This document shows, one piece after another, positions 9,501 through 16,513 of a DNA stretch of 36,763 nucleotides (position 1 is its first letter; every line of letters begins with the position of its first letter). Location: positions 1 to 36,763 of the forward strand of contig NZ_JADZLT010000046.1 in the NCBI RefSeq assembly GCF_015904235.1. The letters run 5' to 3'. Under the pieces are notes generated by a model. It did no database searches. It was not told the origin of the DNA and saw nothing but the letters and a program-made list of their open reading frames with translations. The translations under genes were made by a program, and so were the position numbers. Source of the stretch: Methylobrevis albus. GTDB lineage: Bacteria > Pseudomonadota > Alphaproteobacteria > Rhizobiales > Pleomorphomonadaceae.

Positions 9501-9788
9501 CGCCCGGCGCGCGTCGACACCGAGTTCATCGCGACGCTGCCGCCCTTCGAGGACGGCGACGACCGCACCGGGCTGGTGATCGCGGTGGAGGGCAAGCTGC
9601 CGGCGGGGCTCGCCTTCGCCGACCTCGGCTCGGGTCTCGGCGTGATCCGCGGCAAGCCGGTCGCGGCCGGCGACTTCAGCTTCGACGTCATCGCCACCGA
9701 CCCCTGGGGCGCCGCCGGCCGCATGACCGTGCGGCTCACCGTCGAGGCCTCGGACGGATGGCTGTTCGACATCGAGCCGGCGAACTGA
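6597..9788 (+). CDS. ppkA: PpkA-like membrane Ser/Thr protein kinase with proline-rich repeat region and Ig-like C-terminus
   Basis: The 1063-aa protein starts with a Hanks-type kinase domain (about residues 22-290): Gly-rich loop ADGGMGEVYKG, ATP-binding Lys52 in VAIK, catalytic loop HRDISPDN (146-153) and DFG (168-170). The Lys usually found after HRDx in Ser/Thr kinases is Ser150 here. A membrane helix is likely near residues 416-436 (VVTAMAVLVVGGITGVQI). A long Pro/Ala-rich segment follows (about 460-960), including six near-identical units of about 25 residues. The C-terminal 80 residues resemble an Ig/cadherin-like He_PIG fold (LPAGLAF ... GDFSFDVIATDPWGA). In known systems PpkA phosphorylates Fha to trigger T6SS firing, and an outer domain senses envelope signals. 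Here the Pro-rich stalk and Ig-like tip would lie in the periplasm. It is the last gene of the + strand T6SS operon. Confidence 0.9.
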   Translation: MTDDLTRPKSHRVPPGTRLNGIYEIEHLIADGGMGEVYKGHNIQTNDPVAIKLILPELSGNPDALGLFRREASTLHNLFHEAIVRYFVFSVDPDLERAYLAMEFVDGPSLADMIKAQGPLDLMSVRRLQRRVADGLDTAHLFGVVHRDISPDNIILPGGEVRRAKIIDFGIARSTKPGAGTIIGGGFAGKYNYVSPEQLGLAGGDVTGKSDIYSLGLVLAEAMIGAPIDMSGTQFQVIEKRRTVPDLSAVPDEMRPLIEAMLQPLPEDRPASMADVAEYGAEFMVDEDWRRDGTIRQRRPLTTPPAYRGPESRPPTSAFPSAAPEVRAPAEPRPAAGAAEPTRVSRPPAARGPASTPPEAATVVAPRKPPTQPPAQSTAPSTAQSSGDLPPLVPNPPVPARAMPARPGVQRAPRRSGGVVTAMAVLVVGGITGVQISGIADPVGSIATTLGIGPARQAGGESAEVPPLGPVSPPLETPPPVTPPAAPPVATTPPEAPGTPPAPPPVVVPPVAAPPAPSEPVTPETAAPAAPALPPPSAPSEAPESAPIAPETATETAPETATAPAEPPAETAQTDPAAPVAPLPPMRPSAAERAAAEGRPAETPEDAPGAPDDVATATAEQPPVPVQPAPPAPLDVPPPVATPPVDEPPVIIAAPPPVPLDIPPPVTTPPVEEPPVIVAAPPAPLDIPPPVATPPVDEPPVIVTTPAPAPLDISPPVATPPVDDPPVIVAAPPPAPLDIPPPVATPPVDEPPVIVTAPPPAPLDIPPPVVSPSVTEPPVITQAPEPEPEAVPVPVPVPAPVIVAQPTVEVPPPSLTPPPVSQLELENPGIAALNETPPAAPPPLFEPAAPEVTPETPPEWAPPPLPPLTAPAPPPLTAPTPPPIAAPAPPPIVAPAPPPVVETPPVVATPPVVTPPPVVVSPPITLPPAQPPAQVPAETEMAALPPEDPRPPPPDNRAPKAAIEMLKLRPARVDTEFIATLPPFEDGDDRTGLVIAVEGKLPAGLAFADLGSGLGVIRGKPVAAGDFSFDVIATDPWGAAGRMTVRLTVEASDGWLFDIEPAN
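8481..8943 (+). repeat. Six tandem ~75-78-base in-frame repeats coding for a Pro-rich stalk in the kinase
   Basis: Within the kinase gene, six tandem units translate as variants of PLDIPPPVATPPVDEPPVIV followed by a short Ala/Pro linker. Units 1 to 5 are very similar; unit 6 has drifted (VVSPSVTEPPVIT). The third bases differ little between copies, which suggests recent duplication. The number of units probably varies between strains and sets the length of a rigid polyproline-like stalk in the periplasm. Confidence 0.85.
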
Positions 9789-9815
9789 ACGTCTGGAGAG
9801 GATGGCGCGAAAGAA

Positions 9816-9834
9816 CGGCGGCGCTCAGCCGCCG
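9816..9834 (-). terminator. Candidate terminator hairpin at the end of the PAAR operon
   Basis: A perfect 7-base-pair stem (CGGCGGC / GCCGCCG) with a 5-base loop lies exactly over the PAAR stop codon, 28 bases after the kinase stop on the other strand. On the - strand it is followed by a short T-rich stretch (TTCTTTC). It could end transcripts from both converging operons, but the T tract is weak. Confidence 0.4.
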
Positions 9835-10112
9835 ATCAGCACGTTGGGCGCGCCGCTGATGATGACGCCGCCGTGCGCCGTCATGTCGCCGATCCGGGCG
9901 GCCGGCTTGCCGCCGACGATCACCGTCGCTGAGCCCATGGCGATCATGTCGGGTGGGCCGACGCAGGTGCAGACGTCGCCGACGCGGGCCTGCGGCATGC
10001 CGCAGACGATGACGTTCGGCGCCCCGAGCATGATCGGCCCGCCGACGTGCGGCTTCGGCCCGTCGGACATCGGGCAGGTGTGCATGTCGGTGATGCGGGC
10101 CGCCGGTTTCAT
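9825..10112 (-). CDS. PAAR-domain T6SS spike-tip protein
   Basis: The 95-aa protein is a stand-alone PAAR domain, the sharp cone that caps the VgrG spike and can carry effectors. It opens with KPAARITDMHTCPM, has repeated glycine-rich turns (VGGPIMLGAPNV, IAMGSATVIVGGKPAARIGD) and ends GGVIISGAPNVLIGG. Cys and His residues fit the Zn-binding apex (MHTC, CTC, AHGG). The length is typical for a single PAAR domain, with no toxin extension. The ATG is preceded by GGAAGGAAG. It is the last gene of the - strand run, 93 bases after the M23 peptidase, and converges with the kinase gene. No vgrG is seen in the window. Confidence 0.93.
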   Translation of the reverse strand: MKPAARITDMHTCPMSDGPKPHVGGPIMLGAPNVIVCGMPQARVGDVCTCVGPPDMIAMGSATVIVGGKPAARIGDMTAHGGVIISGAPNVLIGG

Positions 10113-10205
10113 TCCGCTTCCTTCCGCGCCGCGACGCCGTCGTCGCGGGCTCCATTGGGCCGGCCGGATCCGGCCGCGCCCGTCTCCGCTTACGGTATGC
10201 CCCGG

Positions 10206-12128
10206 CTAGGGAATCCCCTTCGCGGTCACCGCCGGCTCCGCCTTCACAACGACGTCGACCGCCTGGCGCGCCCGCTCGAACGCGGCGACCTGCAGCTCGT
10301 CGAGCTTCACCGGCGCCCCGCCGCCCCCGCCGCCGCCACCGCCCTTCAGGTGGGTCAGCGGGTCGACCGGCACGCCGGAGAGATAATATTCGAAGTGCAG
10401 GTGCGGCCCGGTCGAAAGCCCCGTGGTGCCAAGGTAGCCGATGGTCTGGCCCTGCACCACGGCCGTGCCGGGCGCGATGCCCGGCTCGATGCGGTCGAGG
10501 TGCGAATAGGTCGTCATCACGCCGCCCTGGTGGCGGATGCGGACATGGTTGCCGTAGCCGGAGGCAACGCCGGCGAAGATCACGCTGCCGTCGATCGCCG
10601 CCAGGATCGGCCGCCCGGTCGGCGCCGCCCAGTCGACGCCCTTGTGCAGCCGGGCATAGCCGAGCAGCGGATGCATGCGCGGGCCAAAGCGCGAGGTGAG
10701 CCGCACGCTGCCGGAGACGGGCACGAAGATGCCGGCGTCCGGCGCGCCGGGCTGCGGCGCCGTGGGTGGCGGCGCCGCGGTGAAGCCGCCGCCGAGGTCG
10801 CCCGACTTCGCGAGGCAGCGCCGCGGGCTGGCGGCGTCCGGGCGCAGCAGGTAGCAGTCGAGGTCACCGCCCGGCTGGCCGAGCCCGGCGTAGAGGATGC
10901 GCCCGCCGGAGCCGCCCTCGCCCGCCGCATAGAGGATCCGCACCGTGCCACCGCCGCCGAGCGGCGCCTTCAGGTCCGTCCTGGTGCCGAGCGCGAGGAT
11001 CGCCTCGCGGATCAGCGGCTCGGGCATCCCCGCCCGCACGGCGGCGCTGTAGATGCCGTCGGAGAGATCGAATCCGCCCGGCGCGAAGGAGGATTTCGGC
11101 GCCGATTCGAGGTCGAGGTCGCGCCACGGCTCCTCGCCGACGCCGTAGCCGCCGGCATCGGCCCAGGCGAGGCTGCCGACATATTCGCGCCGGTCGTAGA
11201 CCGAGACCTGCATCGGCTGGTAGCGCCCGCCGCCCGCTGGCCGGCCGCGCGCGATCACCACGCTGCCGGGAAACACGCTGTCGATGCCGAACGCCGCCGC
11301 GAACCCCTGCTCCACCGCCGCGGCGCTGTCCGCCGCAAATGTGCCGGCGGCGAGCAGCTCGCCGAGCTTCTGCGCCCGGTCCGCGGTCAGGATCAGTTCG
11401 ATGCCCGCCGCCGTCGCCGTGCCGCCGGGCGAGATGGTGAGCCGGCTCTCGCCGCGCGCGAACGGCGCCAGCACGCCGCAGGCCCCGCCGCCGCAGGCGC
11501 CGCCGAGCCAGCCGCGCCGGACGCCCTCGGCGCGCACCAGCGCCTCGGCCTCGCGCTCGCCGATGCCGCCCCAGGCATAGGCCGGCGCCAGCGCGACCTC
11601 GTCGAAATCGGCATAGGAGACGGTGGCGACGTCGGCGTCCGCGCCGTAGCCGAAGGCCGCCGATGGCGGCAGGTCCTCGGGCAGTTCCGCCTCCGCCCCC
11701 GCCGCGGCCGGGAACTTGCCGAGGAAGCCGCCGTCTTCGGGCAGCAGCCGGGCGGCGACCACGCTGGCGGTCAGCACTTCGGTCGCAGCCCCCGGGCCGA
11801 GATGGGCGGGCAGCGACAGGCTGACCTCGCGCGGCGCCGCCCGCGTCGCGGCCTTGACGAGGATCGGGTCGCCGGGCAGCGCGATGATGATCGACGGCGC
11901 CGCCGCAGGCGGCGCAGGCTCGGCGAGGTCGGGCTCTTCCACCACCACCGGCGGCGGCGGCGCCATGCTGCCGGCGGTCGGAGCCGCCTCCTGCGGCATC
12001 AGCAGGAAGAAGCCGGCGACGCCGCCGCACAACAGCAGCGCCAGCAGCACCAGCACGATGTCGCCGGCGCCGACGCCGGTCTTCGCGGGGGCCGGGCCTG
12101 CCGCGGGCGGGCGCTCCGGGGTCACCAT
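10206..12128 (-). CDS. Membrane-anchored M23 family metallopeptidase (putative peptidoglycan endopeptidase)
   Basis: The 640-aa protein has a short cytoplasmic N-terminus, one membrane helix at about residues 23-43 (DIVLVLLALLLCGGVAGFF), a Pro-rich linker, a long middle region of unknown fold and a C-terminal M23 (LytM/lysostaphin-like) domain. Zn-binding motifs are intact: H495-x3-D499 in RLHKGVDWAAP and H576-x-H578 in GPHLHFEYY. M23 enzymes cut cross-links in peptidoglycan. The middle region has a CGGGAC segment and resembles OapA/LysM-type spacers only loosely. The start at 12128 was chosen because ATGGTGA overlaps the stop of the lyase gene by seven bases, and because it puts the membrane helix near the N-terminus. 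A poly-Gly run near residue 600 precedes the tail. Possible roles are opening the wall for T6SS assembly or acting as an envelope enzyme. It is less likely to be a secreted effector, given the membrane anchor. Confidence 0.85.
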   Translation of the reverse strand: MVTPERPPAAGPAPAKTGVGAGDIVLVLLALLLCGGVAGFFLLMPQEAAPTAGSMAPPPPVVVEEPDLAEPAPPAAAPSIIIALPGDPILVKAATRAAPREVSLSLPAHLGPGAATEVLTASVVAARLLPEDGGFLGKFPAAAGAEAELPEDLPPSAAFGYGADADVATVSYADFDEVALAPAYAWGGIGEREAEALVRAEGVRRGWLGGACGGGACGVLAPFARGESRLTISPGGTATAAGIELILTADRAQKLGELLAAGTFAADSAAAVEQGFAAAFGIDSVFPGSVVIARGRPAGGGRYQPMQVSVYDRREYVGSLAWADAGGYGVGEEPWRDLDLESAPKSSFAPGGFDLSDGIYSAAVRAGMPEPLIREAILALGTRTDLKAPLGGGGTVRILYAAGEGGSGGRILYAGLGQPGGDLDCYLLRPDAASPRRCLAKSGDLGGGFTAAPPPTAPQPGAPDAGIFVPVSGSVRLTSRFGPRMHPLLGYARLHKGVDWAAPTGRPILAAIDGSVIFAGVASGYGNHVRIRHQGGVMTTYSHLDRIEPGIAPGTAVVQGQTIGYLGTTGLSTGPHLHFEYYLSGVPVDPLTHLKGGGGGGGGGAPVKLDELQVAAFERARQAVDVVVKAEPAVTAKGIP

Positions 12129-13231
12129 GGCGCGATCGGCCGCACGAAGGCGAACACCTGCCCCCCGGCATATTCGATCACCGGCGGGAAATAGGCGGTG
12201 TGGCGGCGATAGAGCGCGGTCAGGGCCGGCAGGTGCCGGCTGTCCGGCGCGAGGCTGGCGTAGACCGGAACCCACGCGAGATAGTGCCGCGAGCGATGGT
12301 AGCCGTCGACGAAGCCGAGGTCGGTCGCGAACGGGTCGGTGCCGTGCTGGGGGTGCGGATAGAGGTTGCGGGCGGCGTGGCGGTGCAGCAGCGCCGGGTT
12401 GTCGATCGCGGCAAGGACGAAGCCGACCGCCTCATCCAGCCCGCGCCCCGCCACGGTTTCGCGCACGAGGTCCACCCCCTGCACGGCCGCGATATGCGCG
12501 ATCGTCGTCATCAGCATGACGGCGAGGTTGCTGTACCAGGCGGCGCTCGCGCCGCGCAGCGCCTCGTTGGCGAGGTGCCCGTCGGCGCCGATGGTCGGCA
12601 GTGTCGCCCGGTACGCGCCGAGGCCGAGTTCAAACGCCGCCGCATCCCCGGTGAACGCGCCCCAGGCGGCGAGCACGAGGCCGCGCTGCAGGCTGTGATT
12701 GTTGCGGCGCGACAGCGGATCGGCCGGGCCGGCCGGCGGCAGCCGCCCGACCTGCCGCTCGACGAGGTCGCCGATCGCCGCGCCATGCGCGCCGAGAAAT
12801 TTGGCGCGCGCCGCCGGCGTTCGGAACGCGAGCCCGGCGCCGGTAACGAGCGCGGCGAGCGTGCGCACCACCACGAACTGCGCCGGAACCGGGGTGCCCG
12901 GCGCAAGGTCGAGCGTGTGGCTGCCGAGCAGCGCGGCGGTGAGCGCCGTGAAGCGGCCCGCGCCGTCAGGGCTGACGGCGGCCGTGGCGGCACTCGTCAT
13001 CAGGGCGTAGTTGGCATGCCAGAGCCAGGCTTCGTCCGGCCGCGCCGCGCCGGGTGTCGGCGCCGTCGCGATCACCCAGTCGGCGAGCCCCGGCGGCTCG
13101 TGGCACCAGCCGGCCACCGGCCAGTCGACCACCGCGTCCGGCCTGAGCAGCACGGCGCCCGGATGCGTCAGCGGGCGGGGCGCCGGACCGGCGTCCAAAG
13201 TCGGCACCTCGCTGCTGCGCCCCAGGCTCAT
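12122..13231 (-). CDS. AlgL-like (PL5) alginate lyase family protein without visible signal peptide
   Basis: The 369-aa protein matches the alginate lyase fold (PF05426, PL5/AlgL type). The motif RRNNHSLQRGLVLAAWG holds Asn178 and His179. Further on, DGHLANEALRGASAAWYSNL holds Arg226 and Tyr233 with the same spacing as the catalytic Arg and Tyr of Pseudomonas AlgL; IAAVQGVDLV follows as in AlgL. The active site therefore looks complete. Unlike AlgL, which is periplasmic, no signal peptide or membrane helix is visible at the N-terminus (MSLGRSSEVPTLDAGP). The ATG at 13231 is preceded by AGAGGA; the longer frame up to 13381 would overlap the caspase gene and has no better start. The stop overlaps the M23 start, so the two proteins are translationally coupled. 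No alginate biosynthesis genes are nearby. The substrate is unknown. Confidence 0.78.
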   Translation of the reverse strand: MSLGRSSEVPTLDAGPAPRPLTHPGAVLLRPDAVVDWPVAGWCHEPPGLADWVIATAPTPGAARPDEAWLWHANYALMTSAATAAVSPDGAGRFTALTAALLGSHTLDLAPGTPVPAQFVVVRTLAALVTGAGLAFRTPAARAKFLGAHGAAIGDLVERQVGRLPPAGPADPLSRRNNHSLQRGLVLAAWGAFTGDAAAFELGLGAYRATLPTIGADGHLANEALRGASAAWYSNLAVMLMTTIAHIAAVQGVDLVRETVAGRGLDEAVGFVLAAIDNPALLHRHAARNLYPHPQHGTDPFATDLGFVDGYHRSRHYLAWVPVYASLAPDSRHLPALTALYRRHTAYFPPVIEYAGGQVFAFVRPIAPW

Positions 13232-13356
13232 GGACGGCGTTTCCTCTTGAGGCCGTTTCTTGTCGTCAAGACTAGTGCAGGCGGCGTCACAAGGAAACGT
13301 GGTCCCGCCCGCGGATCGCGCGGACGGGCGAATTGCCGAAGCGGCCGGCGCGGCGC

Positions 13357-15087
13357 TCAGCCGAAGCGCTTGGTGTCCCACTCCTGCAGCCGGCGCTCGA
13401 CCTCGGCGCGGTCGGTATCGGTGAGCTTCGCCTCGAGGTCGGGCAACTGCTTCAGCGCGTTCTTGTTGCCGTCGCGCGCCGCCAGCCGGTACCAGACCAC
13501 GGCCTCGAGCGGGTTCGCGTCGATGCCCTGCCCCTTGCGGTAGATGTCGCCGAGCGAGGCATAGGCCGAGGTGCGGCCGAGCCGGGCGGCGCGCATCAGG
13601 AGTTCGCGCGCCTTCTCGTAGTCCTGCTCGATTCCCGTCCCCTCGCGGTAGGAGCGGGCGAGGTTGACCATCGACGAGGCGTCACCGAGTTCGGCGCCGC
13701 GGGCGAAGGCCTGGTTGGCGCGGACCTGGTCCTGCGGCACGCCCTTGCCGTCCTGGAACATCAGGCCGATCTTGTCGAAGGCCGAGGCATAGTCCTGCTT
13801 CGCCGACGCCGTCAGCCACTTCAGCGCCTCGCGATAGTCGACCTCGATGCCGGTGTCGCCGTTGAGACGCATCACGCCGACATTGTACTGGTCTTCCGGA
13901 TGCCCGCGCTCGGCGGCATAGAGAAACAGCTCCATCGCCTTGACCGGATCCTTCGGAACGCCCGCGCCTTTCTTGTAGTGGTTGCCCATGTTGTGATAGG
14001 CGGCGAGATAGTCTTCCGCCATCGCGAGGCGGTTATAGGCGATCGCCTCCTCGTAGTTGCCGGCCTTTTCCAGCGCGCGGGCGAGCAGCATCTTGAAGCG
14101 CGGCTCGGCCGGCGCGTCGGCGACGGCGCGCTGGCAGGCCTCGATCGCCGGGCCGGGCGCCAGCAGCGCATAGTCGATGCCCGGGCCGACCCGCTTCGGG
14201 TCGGACGGATGGCCGGCGAGCAGGTCGCAGGCCGTCGGCTGCGCCGAGAACTGCTTGCCGCCCGGCACCAGCACCACGTCGTTGGTCAGCGAGGAATTTT
14301 CCCACGGCACCTGCGCGTTGGCGGTCGCCTCCAGCACGCTGGAGCGGGTCTGCTTGAACACCGCCTCGATGCTGGCGCCCGGCGTGCGCAGGTTCGCGGC
14401 GAGCGCCGCGGTGTAGGGGCTGTTGCTCCCCGTGCCGTCGAAGGCGACCGAACCCGGCGCGGTCGAGAAGCCGATCAGCGTGCCCCGGTGCTGGCTGCGC
14501 AGCGGCGCGAGGCCCGGCTCGACGCTGCCGCCGCGGGTCGAGCGCGTCGCGACCAGCTGGCTGCGGAACGGGTTGTCGCGGCAGGCGTCGAGAATGAGGA
14601 TGTTGGCGCTGGAATCGATCGCCTCGAGCTGGTCGAGCAAGGCCCGCGCCGAGACCGACGAGATCGAGAGATCGGCGACGTCGGTGAGTTCGGCGTCGAC
14701 CGGGATCAGGTAGTTCTCGTCGTCCACCTGGATGCCGTGGCCGGAATAGTAGACGAAGACGATCGAGTCCTTCTCGATCCGGCGCCGGAAGTCGCGCAGC
14801 ACCGTCTCGAAGGTCTGCTTGTCCGGGTCGTAGCTCGTCGTCACGTCGAAGCCGACCTCGGCGAGCACGCCCGCCATCAGCTGCGCGTCGGGCACCGCGT
14901 TCGGCAGGTGCGGCACCGAGCGATAGCTGCCGATGCCGATGACGAGGGCGTAGCGCGGCTGCGACCCGGCCTCCTGCGCGAAGGCGGCCGGCAGCGTCAT
15001 CGCCGACGCCGCAAGGACGAGAAGAGCCGCGACGAGCACGGCAGCGAAGGGTGCGAGGAAGCCGCGGGCGCGGGCGAGCCGTGTCAT
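13357..15087 (-). CDS. Secreted caspase-family (C14) protease with C-terminal Sel1 repeats
   Basis: The 576-aa protein starts with a signal peptide (residues 1 to about 37, ending ALAAS..PAAFAQ-like). A caspase-like p20 domain follows (RYALVIGIGSYRSVPHLPNA onward). The catalytic dyad is present: His117 in YYSGHG and Cys169 in LILDACRDNPF. The domain runs to about residue 290. A linker follows, then five Sel1/TPR-like repeats from about residue 390 to the end, each with the pattern A..(M/L)G..Y..G.GV..D...A...(Y/R)AAERG. Sel1 repeats mediate protein contacts. Bacterial caspase homologues of this EcoP/orthocaspase type usually cleave after Arg. The start at 15087 gives a clean signal peptide; MIETT at 15132 is an alternative. 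It lies 131 bases after the radical SAM gene and 125 before the lyase gene, all on the - strand. Confidence 0.88.
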   Translation of the reverse strand: MTRLARARGFLAPFAAVLVAALLVLAASAMTLPAAFAQEAGSQPRYALVIGIGSYRSVPHLPNAVPDAQLMAGVLAEVGFDVTTSYDPDKQTFETVLRDFRRRIEKDSIVFVYYSGHGIQVDDENYLIPVDAELTDVADLSISSVSARALLDQLEAIDSSANILILDACRDNPFRSQLVATRSTRGGSVEPGLAPLRSQHRGTLIGFSTAPGSVAFDGTGSNSPYTAALAANLRTPGASIEAVFKQTRSSVLEATANAQVPWENSSLTNDVVLVPGGKQFSAQPTACDLLAGHPSDPKRVGPGIDYALLAPGPAIEACQRAVADAPAEPRFKMLLARALEKAGNYEEAIAYNRLAMAEDYLAAYHNMGNHYKKGAGVPKDPVKAMELFLYAAERGHPEDQYNVGVMRLNGDTGIEVDYREALKWLTASAKQDYASAFDKIGLMFQDGKGVPQDQVRANQAFARGAELGDASSMVNLARSYREGTGIEQDYEKARELLMRAARLGRTSAYASLGDIYRKGQGIDANPLEAVVWYRLAARDGNKNALKQLPDLEAKLTDTDRAEVERRLQEWDTKRFG

Positions 15088-15218
15088 CAGAAGTCCCCAT
15101 TCTGCCGGCGCCGCCGGCGTCGTTTCAATCATAGCCGAGCGCAGCCTCGCGGGGCAGCCCGTTCGCCATCGATCCGGCCGCAGCTTACGGTCTGGCGCCG
15201 CGCCGACGGCCGATCCCG

Positions 15219-16346
15219 TCAGGCCGCGGCGCCGCCGCGGCGGCGCTTGCTGATCAGGATGTCGGCGACGCAGGCGCAGGCGGCCTTGTCGCAGGTGGTC
15301 CCGACCACCGGCAGGTCCGGCGGCTCGGCGATCGTGCCGAGTGCCCCGCCGACGCCGCACACCGCCCGGGTGATGCGGCCGTTGCCCTGGATGCGCAGCG
15401 ATTCCACCCCCGCCATGCAGCGGAACCCCGCCCAGCGGTTGGCGCCGTCGAGGATCAGCTGGTTGGCGCGCCGCCGCTCGGCCGATCCGTCCCCGGCGAC
15501 GACCCGCACGGTCGAGCGCGGCGTGACGTCCCGGCTCTCGCGCTTCGAGGGAAAGCCGCGGCGGAGGCGCGCGAGCTGCTCCGGAGCATAGGGATAGAGC
15601 GCCGTGCCGAAGCCGAGCCGCAGCGGCTTCAGCACCACGTCGATCTTCGGAATGTCGCGCCAGAGCCGCTCGGCGATCGCCATCAGCTCGTCGAACCGAT
15701 CCGGCGCCACGGCGACGTTGACCTGCAGCGGGATCGCCGCCGCCACCGTCTCGGCGATGGCGAAGAAGCCGTCGGGGTCGGCGCCCTCGCCGTGATAGGT
15801 GAGGATCGCGCTCTCGAGCTTCGGCAGCAACGCCTGCCAGTAGCGCGGCGTGCGGCTGCCGTTGCTGATCAGGCTGAGCTTGCAGCCGCGTTCGCGGGCG
15901 TGGGCGAGGATGCGCGGCAGCTGCGGATTGAGCGTCGGCTCGCCGCCGGTGAATTGGATCCAGACCGTTCGGCCGAGCCCGTCGTGATAGTGCGCGACCA
16001 GGCGGTCGATCATCCGCTCGACGTCTTCCGCCGGCTGCCAGCCGAGCGAGCCGTCGTGCAGGCCGGCCGGGCAATAGCTGCAGGCGTAGTTGCAGCGGTT
16101 GCCGAGCATCCAGTCGATCAGCGTGATGCGGGCGTGGTCGGGATTGGAATGCTCGATCGCCGTCGCCCGGCTCGATACCGGCGCGAGGGCGGCGGGTGCG
16201 GCCGGAGTGCCGACATCGGGCGACGGTTCGAAATCGGGCGAAAGCGGGAGGGCGACCGGCGGACCGTCGTCCATCGGATCGAACGCGGCCGTGTCCTCGC
16301 CGCGGCTCGCCGCGGCCGAAAACGCATGGGACGCCGGATGATCCAT
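15219..16346 (-). CDS. Radical SAM protein with C-terminal Cys-rich (twitch/SPASM-like) region
   Basis: The 375-aa protein has the radical SAM signature CNYACSYCPAG (CxxxCxxC, binds the 4Fe-4S cluster), then WIQFTGGEPTLN (the SAM-binding GGE motif) and LISNGSRTPRYW. A C-terminal region with CMAG, CGVGG and CDKAACACVAD suggests ligands for an auxiliary cluster. About 90 N-terminal residues are Ala/Pro-rich and probably disordered. The ATG at 16346 has a very good ribosome site (AAGGAG, seven bases away), better than the TTG at 16364. The substrate is unknown: such enzymes modify peptides, proteins or small molecules. It is the first gene in the - strand run that includes the caspase, lyase, M23 and PAAR genes. 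No obvious precursor peptide with a leader was found next to it. Confidence 0.88.
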   Translation of the reverse strand: MDHPASHAFSAAASRGEDTAAFDPMDDGPPVALPLSPDFEPSPDVGTPAAPAALAPVSSRATAIEHSNPDHARITLIDWMLGNRCNYACSYCPAGLHDGSLGWQPAEDVERMIDRLVAHYHDGLGRTVWIQFTGGEPTLNPQLPRILAHARERGCKLSLISNGSRTPRYWQALLPKLESAILTYHGEGADPDGFFAIAETVAAAIPLQVNVAVAPDRFDELMAIAERLWRDIPKIDVVLKPLRLGFGTALYPYAPEQLARLRRGFPSKRESRDVTPRSTVRVVAGDGSAERRRANQLILDGANRWAGFRCMAGVESLRIQGNGRITRAVCGVGGALGTIAEPPDLPVVGTTCDKAACACVADILISKRRRGGAAA

Positions 16347-16513
16347 CAGGGCGCTCCTTGCCAACGCGGCTGGCCTGCGCCGGCGGCCAACCGGAACCGG
16401 CTACCTGTCGAAACAGCCGCAGACGGGTCCGGCGCCATGGGTGCCGTCGTCCAAACGCGGCGGTGTCCGGGCGTGGCGCCACCTTAAGCAGCGCTGCCGA
16501 AAACCGGCCTTGC

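Noticed and set aside
7514..9772. 752-aa Gly/Thr/Ser-rich open frame opposite the kinase gene
   Set aside because: It resembles a secreted repeat protein, but it is the reverse reading of the Pro-rich repeats; no ribosome site and no domain.
10047..12194. 715-aa open frame opposite the M23 peptidase gene
   Set aside because: The - strand has complete M23 motifs and a translational overlap; the + reading has none.
13333..15591. 752-aa open frame opposite the caspase gene
   Set aside because: Shadow of a gene with clear caspase and Sel1 motifs on the other strand.
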